DNA from: Chryseosolibacter sp036402115
GTDB lineage: Bacteria; Bacteroidota; Bacteroidia; Cytophagales; Cyclobacteriaceae
Assembly (NCBI GenBank): GCA_036402115.1
Contig: DASWTM010000021.1
Location: 1-64,000, forward strand
Direction: 5' to 3'
DNA length: 64,000 nt
The position numbers and the translations under genes were made by a program. Below are positions 9,067 through 17,731 of this stretch, in pieces; within the stretch, counting starts at the first letter, position 1; each line of letters opens with the position of its first letter. Below the pieces are notes generated by a model. That model did not search any database, was not told the origin of the DNA, and was given only the letters and a program-made list of their open reading frames with translations.

Positions 9067-10176
9067 ATGAAAAAAGCGTTACTCACGGGCATTACTGGAC
9101 AGGATGGGGCCTATTTAGCGGAGTTTTTACTCTCTAAAGGCTACGAGGTTCATGGTATAAAGCGAAGGGCTTCGCTGTTCAACACGGACCGGATTGATCA
9201 TTTGTATCAGGACCCGCACGAGCAGCAGGTTAAGCTTCGCCTACACTATGGCGACTTGTCTGATTCAGTGAACCTGATCAGGTTAATCCAGGAAGTCCAA
9301 CCTGACGAGATTTACAATTTAGGCGCAATGTCTCACGTGCGGGTGAGCTTTGATATGCCGGAGTACACGGCCAACGTTGATGGTCTTGGCACTTTGCGCT
9401 TGTTAGAGGCAATAAGAATTCTGGGATTGGAGAAAAAAACCAAATTTTATCAGGCTTCAACCTCGGAGTTGTACGGACTCGTTCAGGAGGTTCCTCAAAG
9501 CGAGAAGACACCGTTCTATCCACGCTCACCTTATGCGGTAGCTAAATTGTATAGCTATTGGATCACAGTTAATTACCGTGAGGCCTATGACCTTTTTGCA
9601 TGTAACGGAATTCTTTTCAATCACGAATCACCTCTGCGCGGAGAGACCTTCGTAACACGTAAGATCACCCGAGCCGCATGTCGGATTGCACTAGGACTGC
9701 AAAAGCAGTTGCATATGGGAAATCTTGATGCAAAACGAGACTGGGGTCACGCCAAGGATTACGTTCAGGCGATGTGGCTAATGCTTCAGCAGCCGACAGC
9801 AGATGATTTCGTTATTGCGACAGGTATTACCACTACTGTACGCGAATTTATTGTTCGGGTATTTAAGAAACTTGGGATTACACTTGGCTTTAAAGGCGAG
9901 GGAGTTTCCGAAGTGGGATTTGTTGAAAAAGTGGAGAACGATGCTAAGGTGAAGCCGGGCGATGTGATCATCAAAATCGATCCGAAATATTTCAGGCCCA
10001 CGGAGGTCGAGCTTTTGATTGGTGATCCAACAAAGGCCAAAGAAAAACTTGGCTGGAAGTTGCAGTATGACCTCGATGCATTAATTGATGATATGGTTAA
10101 AAGCGACTACCAGTTATTCCTCAGAGATAAATACCTGCACGAAGGCGGTCATAAAATTTTCCAATATCACGAATAA
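9067..10176 (+). CDS. gmd: GDP-mannose 4,6-dehydratase
   Basis: Converts GDP-D-mannose to GDP-4-keto-6-deoxy-D-mannose, the first step towards GDP-L-fucose and also the precursor of GDP-perosamine. It is a short-chain dehydrogenase-fold enzyme with the N-terminal NADP-binding GITGQDGAYLAEFL motif, a serine in the STSELYG segment, and YAVAKLYSYW with the catalytic Tyr and Lys. The frame is open from a GTG at 9004, but the added 21 residues are not family-like and the ATG at 9067 begins the conserved MKKALLTGITGQDG. The stop overlaps the fcl start (TAATG), so translation is probably coupled. Together with fcl it sits inside a ccm block on the opposite strand. Confidence 0.95.
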   Translation: MKKALLTGITGQDGAYLAEFLLSKGYEVHGIKRRASLFNTDRIDHLYQDPHEQQVKLRLHYGDLSDSVNLIRLIQEVQPDEIYNLGAMSHVRVSFDMPEYTANVDGLGTLRLLEAIRILGLEKKTKFYQASTSELYGLVQEVPQSEKTPFYPRSPYAVAKLYSYWITVNYREAYDLFACNGILFNHESPLRGETFVTRKITRAACRIALGLQKQLHMGNLDAKRDWGHAKDYVQAMWLMLQQPTADDFVIATGITTTVREFIVRVFKKLGITLGFKGEGVSEVGFVEKVENDAKVKPGDVIIKIDPKYFRPTEVELLIGDPTKAKEKLGWKLQYDLDALIDDMVKSDYQLFLRDKYLHEGGHKIFQYHE

Positions 10177-11105
10177 TGAATAAGGATTCCAGGATTTACG
10201 TTGCCGGCCACAATGGCATGGTTGGTTCTGCTATCGTAAGGAAGCTTCGGGCGTCAGGCTACGGAAACCTTATCCTGCTCTCCAGTCGTGAACTTGATCT
10301 TCGCCACCAGCAGCAGGTGGAATCGTTCTTTAAGAATGAATCGCCCGAGTATGTCTTTATGGCTGCCGCCAAGGTGGGTGGTATCCTCGCGAACAACACA
10401 TACCGCGCTGAATTCCTTTACGACAACCTGATGATGGAGTCAAATGTAATTCACCAGAGCTATCGGGCGGGTGTGAAGAAACTGTTGTTCCTGGGTTCAT
10501 CCTGCATTTACCCGAAAAATGCAACACAACCAATGAAGGAGTCAGAATTGCTGAGCGGTTACCTCGAGCCTACCAACGAACCATATGCAATCGCAAAGAT
10601 TGCCGGCATTAAGCTTTGCGAGACTTACCGTGATCAGTATGGCTGCAACTTCATTTCGGCAATGCCCACAAACCTGTATGGTCCGAACGACAACTTCGAC
10701 CTTCAAACATCACACGTTTTGCCAGCACTGCTTCGAAAATTTAATGAAGCAAAAAGCAAAAAGACACCTGTTACAGTTTGGGGAAGTGGTAAGCCACTGC
10801 GCGAGTTCATGCATGTTGATGATGTAGCCGATGCTTGCTTGTTCCTAATGCTGAATTACAACGAGCATGAGTTCGTAAACATTGGAAGCGGGGAAGAAGT
10901 ATCGATCATGCAATTGGCTGAGATTATCAAAGAAGTTACTCAATTTGACGGTGAAATTGTCTGGGATAAAACCAAACCGGACGGGACTCCGCGCAAACTG
11001 ATGGACGTGTCCAAACTCAGATCGATGGGATGGACACATCAGATTAAGTTAAAAGACGGAATAAGAAAGGTATACCAGGCTGAACTTGCAGGAGCCCTTC
11101 GGTAA
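10176..11105 (+). CDS. fcl: GDP-L-fucose synthase (GDP-4-keto-6-deoxymannose epimerase/reductase)
   Basis: Epimerises and reduces GDP-4-keto-6-deoxymannose to GDP-L-fucose using NADPH. The 309-residue product has the dinucleotide motif GHNGMVGSAIVRKL near the N-terminus, GSSCIYPKNATQPM with the catalytic Ser/Cys region, and YAIAKIAGIKLC with the SDR Tyr and Lys. The substrate-binding PTNLYGPNDNF segment follows. The start overlaps the gmd stop. The 3' end faces ccmE with only 14 nt between stops and no obvious terminator. Fucose is a plausible constituent of the surface glycan encoded downstream. Confidence 0.95.
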   Translation: MNKDSRIYVAGHNGMVGSAIVRKLRASGYGNLILLSSRELDLRHQQQVESFFKNESPEYVFMAAAKVGGILANNTYRAEFLYDNLMMESNVIHQSYRAGVKKLLFLGSSCIYPKNATQPMKESELLSGYLEPTNEPYAIAKIAGIKLCETYRDQYGCNFISAMPTNLYGPNDNFDLQTSHVLPALLRKFNEAKSKKTPVTVWGSGKPLREFMHVDDVADACLFLMLNYNEHEFVNIGSGEEVSIMQLAEIIKEVTQFDGEIVWDKTKPDGTPRKLMDVSKLRSMGWTHQIKLKDGIRKVYQAELAGALR

Positions 11106-11119
11106 CTCCGTGCAGGAGC

Positions 11120-11524
11120 TTATACGTTAACTTTTTCTTCCTGATATTTGGAAGGGCATTTCAGCAAGATTTTACTCGCATGGAACACTTCGCCCTCATA
11201 ACTCCCGATTACAACAACCTTTTCTGACTTGGTGAAGTCTGCTGGCATCGGCTCGTTATACGTCACGGTTTGTTCTTTACCCTTGTCATCAACCATGATG
11301 AAGGAGAATGAGACGCGATCCGCACCCGGCTGAATGCCGATAACGTTTCCCTGGTTATCTTTTTTCAATACTCCAACAACATGAATGTCATTCTTCTTTC
11401 CATTCGAGGCGAGCTGATAGGCTTCAGAGAAACTCACGTAGCTGCTGGCGTCATCTGCTGTGCTGACTAATATGCCAACAGCCGAGGCGATTACAATCAA
11501 AATTAGAATGTGCGATTTCTTCAT
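11120..11524 (-). CDS. ccmE: Periplasmic heme chaperone CcmE, CXXXY variant
   Basis: Carries heme from the CcmC complex to CcmF in the periplasm. The 134-residue product has one N-terminal membrane anchor (about residues 5-21) and an OB-fold domain. Classical CcmE binds heme through a His in an HXXXY motif near the C-terminus. Here the matching position is C123-P-S-K-Y127, so this is the CXXXY form reported from sulfate reducers and archaea. It is the last of the ccmB-ccmC-ccmD-like-ccmE run; ccmF lies beyond gmd and fcl. The ATG at 11524 precedes the anchor directly. Confidence 0.88.
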   Translation of the reverse strand: MKKSHILILIVIASAVGILVSTADDASSYVSFSEAYQLASNGKKNDIHVVGVLKKDNQGNVIGIQPGADRVSFSFIMVDDKGKEQTVTYNEPMPADFTKSEKVVVIGSYEGEVFHASKILLKCPSKYQEEKVNV

Positions 11525-11559
11525 TGTTAGCTAATTACGTGACTAATGCGAAAACGAAA

Positions 11560-11796
11560 TTATACCCGTTTTGGTTTAACGGTATCCTGGAGTTGTCGTT
11601 CGATGCGCGTTAGCTTTCGGTCCGTCAAGAAGAGATAAATGATAAGCCCGACAAGGACGATCAAGATAATGGCAACAACGACATAAATTTTTCCATTCGC
11701 GCGCATGCCATCGGCCATCTCAGCATCTTGCGCAAATGCAGCCTGCTGCGTTAAAAACGCAGTGAAGAAGGCGATGAGGCTAATTATTCTTTTCAT
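11560..11796 (-). CDS. CcmD-like small membrane protein
   Basis: A 78-residue protein with a probable signal peptide ending after AFA near residue 22, a short acidic stretch and one membrane helix (about residues 38-58), then a basic C-terminus. Small proteins of this kind in the same place in Bacteroidota ccm operons are annotated as the CcmD family, which helps release holo-CcmE from CcmC. Sequence similarity to proteobacterial CcmD is low, so the assignment depends on position and topology. Its ATG overlaps the 3' end of ccmC by 17 nt. Confidence 0.75.
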   Translation of the reverse strand: MKRIISLIAFFTAFLTQQAAFAQDAEMADGMRANGKIYVVVAIILIVLVGLIIYLFLTDRKLTRIERQLQDTVKPKRV

Positions 11797-12457
11797 ATTC
11801 TAGTTCGGATAACTGGTCTTGGATTCTTCGGTGACGAATGCGTTGCGAGGCAATCCAGACTCCTACGAGTATCCACGCGAGTGCGGCACCGTAGAAGATA
11901 GGGCGCATGCGATTATCCAGGTCGTACATATTGAATCCTGGGTTCCCGCCACTGCCCGGATGCATTGAGCTTGTCATTCGCGGGATGATAAAAATCAGTG
12001 GGATCATGGCTGCAAAAGCGAATACATTATATACCGCACTAAGCCTTGCTCGTTGTTCGCCATTTTCCAGCGACCCACGCAGAACGAAATATGCCATATA
12101 CACCAAGAGCGCAATAGCCGCTCCATTTTGCTTTGGGTCACCGTGCCACGGACTTCCCCAAGCGTAATTGGCCCAAACCATACCTGTAAGCATACCAAGA
12201 ATTCCAAAGGCTAATCCCACGTTCGCGTGTTCTACAGCCAATCGGTCAGTGTCAACATTAGGTTTGCGCAGGTATACAATCGAATGGTAAACAGACACGC
12301 CAAATAATGCGCACATGCCAAACCACATAGGTACATGAAAATACAGGGCGCGAATGGTTTCGTTCAGGATGTGTAATCGAGGAACGTCACTTAGAATTCC
12401 GGCAACATGCACGTAGAATAAAAGCAAAACAGCAACTACTTTAAGCCAGGTTTTCAT
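11780..12457 (-). CDS. ccmC: Heme-handling protein CcmC
   Basis: Inner-membrane protein of the HCP family that loads heme onto CcmE. The 225-residue product has about six membrane helices, a conserved histidine in ALYFHVPMWF, and a tryptophan-rich periplasmic segment WANYAWGSPWHGDPK corresponding to the WWD domain. The frame stays open upstream to 12547, but that extension is not membrane-like and overlaps ccmB; the ATG at 12457 (MKTWLKVV) gives the normal N-terminus. It lies 35 nt after ccmB and overlaps the ccmD-like gene, consistent with one operon. Confidence 0.9.
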   Translation of the reverse strand: MKTWLKVVAVLLLFYVHVAGILSDVPRLHILNETIRALYFHVPMWFGMCALFGVSVYHSIVYLRKPNVDTDRLAVEHANVGLAFGILGMLTGMVWANYAWGSPWHGDPKQNGAAIALLVYMAYFVLRGSLENGEQRARLSAVYNVFAFAAMIPLIFIIPRMTSSMHPGSGGNPGFNMYDLDNRMRPIFYGAALAWILVGVWIASQRIRHRRIQDQLSELEYEKNN

Positions 12458-12492
12458 AATGCAAACGAGTGGGTAATCGAAAAAGTGATTCC

Positions 12493-13158
12493 TTAGCTGC
12501 GCCAAATATACGGGAACAACAGGTATGCGAGCCCTGAAAGGATACAATTTATTGCCACCAGGTTGAACAATTCATCATGGCTGACTGATGGGTCCAATCC
12601 ATCGAGGACATTTTTGGTGATTCTTATTGCCATTAAAAGTATACTGATCATTAGCGGAAAGCTCAGTACGGCCATCAGAATATTGCTGTTGCTCGCCTTT
12701 GCGGCAATCCCTGAAATTAAGCTCAAGGACGAGGCGAAGCCAACTGAAGTGAGGCACAGTGTCAGCATGAAAGTAATCTGATCCTCAACCCGATTGTCAA
12801 TAAAAAGTTCGAATAAAACATAGCCCGCAAATGACAGCGCGAAACACAATACGGTGTTGTACAAAATTTTCGAAACAATAATTGCCTGCGGTGAGGCGAT
12901 GGTATAATAATATATCGATATGCCTTTGCTTTCACTGATAAAACTCTTGGCCGCAGAATTTATTACGCAGAAAAGCATCACGAGCCAGAACAATGCCGAC
13001 CACGTTGCTTCTGATATCGAAGCATTCCTTAAGTTAAAGGTGATGTAGCAAATGAAAATCAGGCTCACTAAATACAACCCGATGCCGGAGATTACTGATT
13101 TCCTCCGAAGCTCTAGCTTAAATTCCTTGATGAATAATATTTTGACCGCTTGAAGCAA
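12493..13158 (-). CDS. ccmB: Heme exporter subunit CcmB
   Basis: Membrane subunit that, with the ATPase CcmA, forms the ABC-type complex needed to release holo-CcmE. The 221-residue product has about six helices and the typical N-terminus IKEFKLELRRKSVISGIGLY. The only sensible start is a TTG at 13158, two bases after the stop of the Wzz-like gene, so translation is probably coupled to it. No ccmA gene is present anywhere in the window; it must lie elsewhere or be replaced. The family call is good, the exact start less so. Confidence 0.88.
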   Translation of the reverse strand: MLQAVKILFIKEFKLELRRKSVISGIGLYLVSLIFICYITFNLRNASISEATWSALFWLVMLFCVINSAAKSFISESKGISIYYYTIASPQAIIVSKILYNTVLCFALSFAGYVLFELFIDNRVEDQITFMLTLCLTSVGFASSLSLISGIAAKASNSNILMAVLSFPLMISILLMAIRITKNVLDGLDPSVSHDELFNLVAINCILSGLAYLLFPYIWRS

Positions 13159-13160
13159 GG

Positions 13161-14186
13161 CTACGATTTGGTGTCGATTTTTGCCAGCAGCGCATCAAAC
13201 TTCCAAGCACCAATTATCAGATAGCCGACAGCCATAGAAACAAAAAAAGCAATGATGACAATTTTGAATAATCCGGCACTTTCAGGCTCCCTAAAACTTG
13301 TAAAGCCATCGACAACTTCGAAATCCGGATGGATAAATAGTTTTTCATTGACTTCAAGGAGCTCCTTATTTAATTCCAGATCCTGCTGATAGACGTCAAG
13401 CGGATTGGCGAGTTGTTCATCGCTTAGAATGACATTGTTTGACCCCCTGCTCGTCTTCCCGATCGTCTGGTAGTTCTCGTACATAACTTTTTTTAAGCTG
13501 TCGAGCTTATTCGACTCTGCAACTAGTTTCGCCCTTCTGCTTGTGAGATTCTCCCTGGTAATTTGAATTCGTTTGCTGATGTAGGGATTGCTGTTGAAGT
13601 AGTTTACGAGTGCCTTTTCAAGGGGTTTAACAATCTCAGGGTCGTACACCTGAACAGAAATAGCGTATGCATTCTTGTTATCGATGGAGAGCTTCTCAAG
13701 CACTTTTTCAACAATATCTTTTTTTTCAGCTACCACTGTGTTAAGCTGTGTTCTAAGAACTTCCATTTCAACCACATCGTCTTCCGACACAAATGGCTCA
13801 AATTCGAAGCGTTGAATATTTTTGGCAGTAGCGATATCAATTCGTAAAAGGTCTGCCAGGCCATCGCGGCCCGGCTCCTGACAAAGCAGGTTCAGTTTTT
13901 CAACAGTGTTTCCGAGGATCTGTGTGTTAAGGTAATCACAGCTGAGCACCATTGTCGATTTGTAAAACTTTTTCTTCAGCAATTCAGAGTATACCACCCC
14001 CAGTACCAATCCGGTGATTATAACACCGGCAAAGAACAGGCGATTGGAAAAAAATGAGTTGCGCATGGAGGCAAGAAAATAAAGAATTCCGTTCCCCATT
14101 CGTGTAAAGAATCGCCCAATGGCGTTGAACACTTGCGATAAATCAAGATCGTCTGACGGGCGTGGGCTGTTCTTCGGGTTTTCCAT
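13161..14186 (-). CDS. Wzz-like polysaccharide chain-length regulator
   Basis: A 341-residue membrane protein with a cytoplasmic N-terminus, one helix near residues 49-69, a long periplasmic region rich in predicted helices, and a second helix near 310-330. This topology, including the terminal helix pair, matches Wzz/chain-length determinant proteins that set O-antigen or capsule length with Wzy. It lacks the cytoplasmic tyrosine kinase domain of larger relatives. The stop is two bases from the ccmB start, so it appears to head the ccm operon, while divergent from the glycan cluster that its function fits. A TTAATTTG box upstream is one mismatch from TAnnTTTG. Confidence 0.75.
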   Translation of the reverse strand: MENPKNSPRPSDDLDLSQVFNAIGRFFTRMGNGILYFLASMRNSFFSNRLFFAGVIITGLVLGVVYSELLKKKFYKSTMVLSCDYLNTQILGNTVEKLNLLCQEPGRDGLADLLRIDIATAKNIQRFEFEPFVSEDDVVEMEVLRTQLNTVVAEKKDIVEKVLEKLSIDNKNAYAISVQVYDPEIVKPLEKALVNYFNSNPYISKRIQITRENLTSRRAKLVAESNKLDSLKKVMYENYQTIGKTSRGSNNVILSDEQLANPLDVYQQDLELNKELLEVNEKLFIHPDFEVVDGFTSFREPESAGLFKIVIIAFFVSMAVGYLIIGAWKFDALLAKIDTKS

Positions 14187-14233
14187 TACTTTACAATAAA
14201 CTGCAAATTAATACAGAATAAATTTAATCTTCA

Positions 14234-14241
14234 TATTTTTG
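14234..14241 (+). promoter_or_regulatory. Candidate minus-7 box opening the glycan cluster
   Basis: TATTTTTG matches TAnnTTTG in the 102-130 nt divergent region between the Wzz-like gene and the UDP-sugar dehydrogenase. No clear minus-33 element was found. An AGGAGGTG sequence, rare in this genome, lies downstream at 14284-14291. Confidence 0.45.
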
Positions 14242-14306
14242 CGCCTTCTCATTAACCCCAAAATCACGTTTCTGCTGATTAAAAGGAGGTGGGATTGCAA
14301 TTAGAT

Positions 14307-15569
14307 ATGTTAGAGCGAATGGAAAAAATAGGAATTATCGGTCTCGGCTATGTCGGGTTGCCGTTGGCCGTTGAATTTGGCAAAGTGATGGACGTGGTTG
14401 GATTTGACATTAATAGTGAACGTATTCATGAATTGAAGTCCGGATTTGATCACACCCTTGAAGTCGAGCCGGCTGAATTACTGAGCGCGAAAAATTTGAC
14501 TTTCTCGTCTGATCCGGCCGAGCTTAAAGATGTCCGGATTTTTATTGTTACCGTTCCGACACCTGTCGATCAGTATAAGACCCCAGACTTAACTCCCCTT
14601 CGAAGCGCGAGCAAAACAGTGGGCGCTGTGCTTAAGCGCGGAGACATTGTCATTTACGAATCTACCGTCTATCCGGGATGCACCGAAGAAATTTGCGTGC
14701 CGGTGCTGGAAAAAGTCAGCGGACTTACGTTTAACCAGGATTTCTTCTGCGGGTATTCACCGGAGCGCATCAATCCAGGCGACAAGCTCCATCGCGTTTC
14801 AACTATTAAAAAGGTTACCAGTGGAAGTACTCCCGAGGTAGCCACACGAGTTGATCAACTCTATCAGCGAATTGTAAAGGCCGGTACGCATAAGGCTTCA
14901 TCAATTAAGGTAGCGGAGGCGGCCAAAGTAATCGAAAATTCCCAGCGCGATGTGAACATTGCTTTTGTAAATGAACTGGCGTTGATTTTTGAACGAATCG
15001 GCATCGATACCCACGAGGTGCTCGAGGCTGCGGGGACGAAGTGGAATTTTTTGCCGTTCAAGCCAGGGCTCGTGGGCGGTCACTGTATTGGAGTTGATCC
15101 GTACTACCTGACGTATAAGGCGGAGAGCCTCGGCTATCATCCTGAAGTGATTCTGTCAGGTCGCAGGATAAACGACAATATGGGGATTCATATCGCCAAT
15201 TCGGTCATCAAGCTTATGTCTAAGAACGAACTGTCCATTAACAAAGCAAACCTGCTTGTGCTTGGCATAACATTTAAAGAAAATTGCCCAGACATACGCA
15301 ACAGCCGGGTGGTCGATGTGGTACGCGAGCTCCAGAGTTTCGGGACCAACGTAGAGATTTATGATCCCCATGCAGACCCGGATGAAGTAATGAGTGAGTA
15401 CAATCTTCAAATGATTGCGTCACCATCTAAGACCTACGATGGCATTCTGCTGGCAGTCAGCCATAAGGAATTCCTGGAGATGAATTGGTCCGCGATCAGG
15501 CATGACAAAACTGTTGTATACGATGTCAAAGGAATACTTGATAAATCAATGGTAACAGCAAGACTGTAA
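14307..15569 (+). CDS. UDP-N-acetylhexosamine 6-dehydrogenase (TviB/WbpA/WbpO type)
   Basis: Oxidises the C6 of a UDP-N-acetylhexosamine to the uronic acid with two NAD. Domains in order are an N-terminal Rossmann domain (GIIGLGYVGLPLAVEFGK), a central domain with FCGYSPERINPGDK, and the catalytic GGHCIGVDPYYL with Cys260, then the UDP-binding C-terminal domain. This layout is typical of TviB and WbpA rather than of UDP-glucose dehydrogenase. Starts are possible at GTG 14289, TTG 14295, ATG 14307 and ATG 14319; I chose 14307, and 14319 is nearly as good. With the aminotransferase and acetyltransferase downstream it suggests UDP-GlcNAcA as intermediate. The stop overlaps the galE start. Confidence 0.88.
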   Translation: MLERMEKIGIIGLGYVGLPLAVEFGKVMDVVGFDINSERIHELKSGFDHTLEVEPAELLSAKNLTFSSDPAELKDVRIFIVTVPTPVDQYKTPDLTPLRSASKTVGAVLKRGDIVIYESTVYPGCTEEICVPVLEKVSGLTFNQDFFCGYSPERINPGDKLHRVSTIKKVTSGSTPEVATRVDQLYQRIVKAGTHKASSIKVAEAAKVIENSQRDVNIAFVNELALIFERIGIDTHEVLEAAGTKWNFLPFKPGLVGGHCIGVDPYYLTYKAESLGYHPEVILSGRRINDNMGIHIANSVIKLMSKNELSINKANLLVLGITFKENCPDIRNSRVVDVVRELQSFGTNVEIYDPHADPDEVMSEYNLQMIASPSKTYDGILLAVSHKEFLEMNWSAIRHDKTVVYDVKGILDKSMVTARL

Positions 15570-16594
15570 TGAAACAAAAGAAAGTATTGGTAACAGGCGC
15601 AGCCGGATACATCGGTGCACATACGGTGGTCGAGCTACATAACGCGGGTTATCAGGCGGTGTTAGTTGATAATTTTTCAAAGAGTGATAGAACGCTGCTT
15701 AAGGGCCTTGAAGAAATAACAGGTGTAGCACCTGACTTTTTTGAAGGCGATTGCAACAACCAATCTTTTCTTCAAAAAGTCTTCGCGGAGCAGGGTCCGT
15801 TCGAATGTGTACTTCACTTCGCTGCGTATAAATCCGTAGGCGAGTCGGTTGAGAATCCCCTGATGTACTACGAAAATAATGTGGGGTCGATGGTGACGTT
15901 GCTCAAGGTAATGGCAGAAAATCGAGTCGCCAATTTGATTTTTTCATCTTCGTGTACTGTGTATGGCCAGCCCGATGCCATCCCTGTTGCAGAAGATGCA
16001 CCATTCAAACGGGCGGAATCTCCTTACGGTGCCACCAAACAAATGTGTGAACGAATTCTTGAAGACGTTTATCGCAAGGGCTATCGGATCATCTCGCTCC
16101 GGTACTTTAATCCAATCGGTGCGCATCCTTCGGGTAAGCTTGGTGAATTACCGGTGGGCCCGCCAAACAACCTTGTTCCTTACATAACACAAACAGCAGC
16201 TGGCGTACGGGAAAAACTTACCGTGTTCGGGAATGATTACAACACACCCGATGGCAGTTGTATTCGTGACTTTATTCATGTTGTCGACCTCGCAAAGGCA
16301 CACGTGCAGGCAATGGAATTGCTTTCGCGGAGTAAGAATCAGTCAATGCTTGAAGTTTACAACCTTGGCACGGGTATCGGTGTTTCAGTGCTCGAACTGG
16401 TGAGGGAATTCATAAAGGTAACAGGTGTAAACCTTCCGTATACAATCGGTCCACGAAGGCCGGGAGACGTTGAAAAAGTGTTTGGCGATCCGACAAAAGC
16501 CAATCGCGAATTGGGCTGGAAAGCTGGCTTCTCCATCGGGGACTCATTACGTCACGCATGGCAATGGGAAAAGCGCCTGCGAAATCTTTCTTAA
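15569..16594 (+). CDS. galE: UDP-glucose/UDP-N-acetylglucosamine 4-epimerase
   Basis: Interconverts UDP-glucose and UDP-galactose, and possibly the N-acetylated forms, through a 4-keto intermediate. The 341-residue SDR protein has the NAD motif GAAGYIGAHTVVEL, FSSSCTVYGQP with the catalytic serine, and YGATKQMCERIL with the catalytic Tyr and Lys. The sugar-binding segment LRYFNPIGAHPSGKLGE is typical of GalE. The start overlaps the dehydrogenase stop as TAATG, so the two are probably translationally coupled. Its place among glycan genes suggests it supplies galactose or GalNAc donors. Confidence 0.93.
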   Translation: MKQKKVLVTGAAGYIGAHTVVELHNAGYQAVLVDNFSKSDRTLLKGLEEITGVAPDFFEGDCNNQSFLQKVFAEQGPFECVLHFAAYKSVGESVENPLMYYENNVGSMVTLLKVMAENRVANLIFSSSCTVYGQPDAIPVAEDAPFKRAESPYGATKQMCERILEDVYRKGYRIISLRYFNPIGAHPSGKLGELPVGPPNNLVPYITQTAAGVREKLTVFGNDYNTPDGSCIRDFIHVVDLAKAHVQAMELLSRSKNQSMLEVYNLGTGIGVSVLELVREFIKVTGVNLPYTIGPRRPGDVEKVFGDPTKANRELGWKAGFSIGDSLRHAWQWEKRLRNLS

Positions 16595-16598
16595 GACC

Positions 16599-16606
16599 TA
16601 TTTTTG
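16599..16606 (+). promoter_or_regulatory. TAnnTTTG box before the WbpE-like gene
   Basis: TATTTTTG lies just after the galE stop and only 3 nt before the next ATG. A transcript from it would be leaderless or nearly so. It may be a chance match. Confidence 0.25.
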
Positions 16607-16609
16607 TAA

Positions 16610-17731
16610 ATGGAAAAAATCAAGATGGTTGATCTCAGGCAACAATACCTTGCCATCAAGCCTGAGATTGATGAGGCGATCTTTGGGGTTCTCGATTCTA
16701 CTGCATTCATCCAGGGTGAGCCTGTAGAGCAATTTGCTTCCGCGCTCTCTTCCTATACGGGAGGAAGCCAGGTAGTATCGTGTGCAAATGGTACAGATGC
16801 TCTTCAAATCGCTATGATGGCCCTTGACCTCGTGCCCGGTGATGAGATTATTCTGCCGGTTCATACCTACGTGGCAACCGCAGAAGTGATAGCACTTCTT
16901 AAACTCAAGCCGGTGTTCGTGGATGTCGACCCTGCGACATTTAATATTGATGTTTCCAGGATTGAAGAGAATATCACGCCTCGCACCAAGGCGATCGTGC
17001 CGGTACATCTCTATGGTCAATGTGCCGACATGGAACCAATACTTCGCATAGCAAAAAGACACAATCTCTATGTAATCGAGGACGCAGCGCAAGCACTCGG
17101 TGCCCTGTACACTTTTGCTGATGGATCACAACATCAGGCGGGTACCATGGGAGTTATCGGAACCACATCCTTTTTTCCGTCAAAGAATCTCGGATGCTAT
17201 GGCGATGGAGGCGCGATGTTTACAGGGGATTCTGCACTCGCGGAAAAATTAAAAATGATTTCCAATCATGGTCAGCGCATTAAGTACCATCACGATATAA
17301 TAGGAGTAAACAGTCGCCTCGACACGCTGCAGGCTGCGATCCTCAACGTTAAGCTGAAATATTTGGATCGCTATACGGAAAAAAGAAATGAGATAGCTTC
17401 GCTTTATGATTCACACCTTGCCGGAATCGATTTTCTTTCCGTCCCGTATCGTGCTCCTTTTTCCACGCATGTCTTTCATCAATACACCATTACCGTTCAT
17501 GGTCGTGACCGGAATAAATTGCAGGAATTCCTTCGATCGAAAGGAGTGCCGACCATGATTTATTACCCGGTCCCACTTCACTTGCAGAAAGCTTATCGCA
17601 ATGCGACCTATCCGCAAGGTACTTTTCCAATTACCGAGAGTTTGTCAGCATCCGTTTTGTCCTTACCCATTCACACCGAGATGAACGAAGCGGAAGTTGA
17701 GTATATTTCCCGCATAATTCGCAGCTTCTGA
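16610..17731 (+). CDS. DegT/DnrJ/EryC1 aminotransferase, WbpE-like
   Basis: A PLP-dependent sugar aminotransferase of 373 residues. It has the family signatures VEFADA-type VIEDAAQALG, and FFPSKNLGCYGDGGAMF in which the Lys is the expected PLP-binding residue. In the WbpA-B-E-D route WbpE transfers an amino group to C3 of the 3-keto UDP-GlcNAcA. The flanking dehydrogenase (14307), the WbpD-like acetyltransferase (start overlaps this stop) and a WbpB-like oxidoreductase (23926) support that role. Substrate is inferred from context. Confidence 0.85.
   Translation: MEKIKMVDLRQQYLAIKPEIDEAIFGVLDSTAFIQGEPVEQFASALSSYTGGSQVVSCANGTDALQIAMMALDLVPGDEIILPVHTYVATAEVIALLKLKPVFVDVDPATFNIDVSRIEENITPRTKAIVPVHLYGQCADMEPILRIAKRHNLYVIEDAAQALGALYTFADGSQHQAGTMGVIGTTSFFPSKNLGCYGDGGAMFTGDSALAEKLKMISNHGQRIKYHHDIIGVNSRLDTLQAAILNVKLKYLDRYTEKRNEIASLYDSHLAGIDFLSVPYRAPFSTHVFHQYTITVHGRDRNKLQEFLRSKGVPTMIYYPVPLHLQKAYRNATYPQGTFPITESLSASVLSLPIHTEMNEAEVEYISRIIRSF

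Noticed and set aside
14284..14291. AGGAGGTG as a Shine-Dalgarno site fixing the dehydrogenase start
   Set aside because: It is too far from the preferred ATGs and would favour a TTG at 14295; Bacteroidota rarely use such sites, so I did not let it decide the start.
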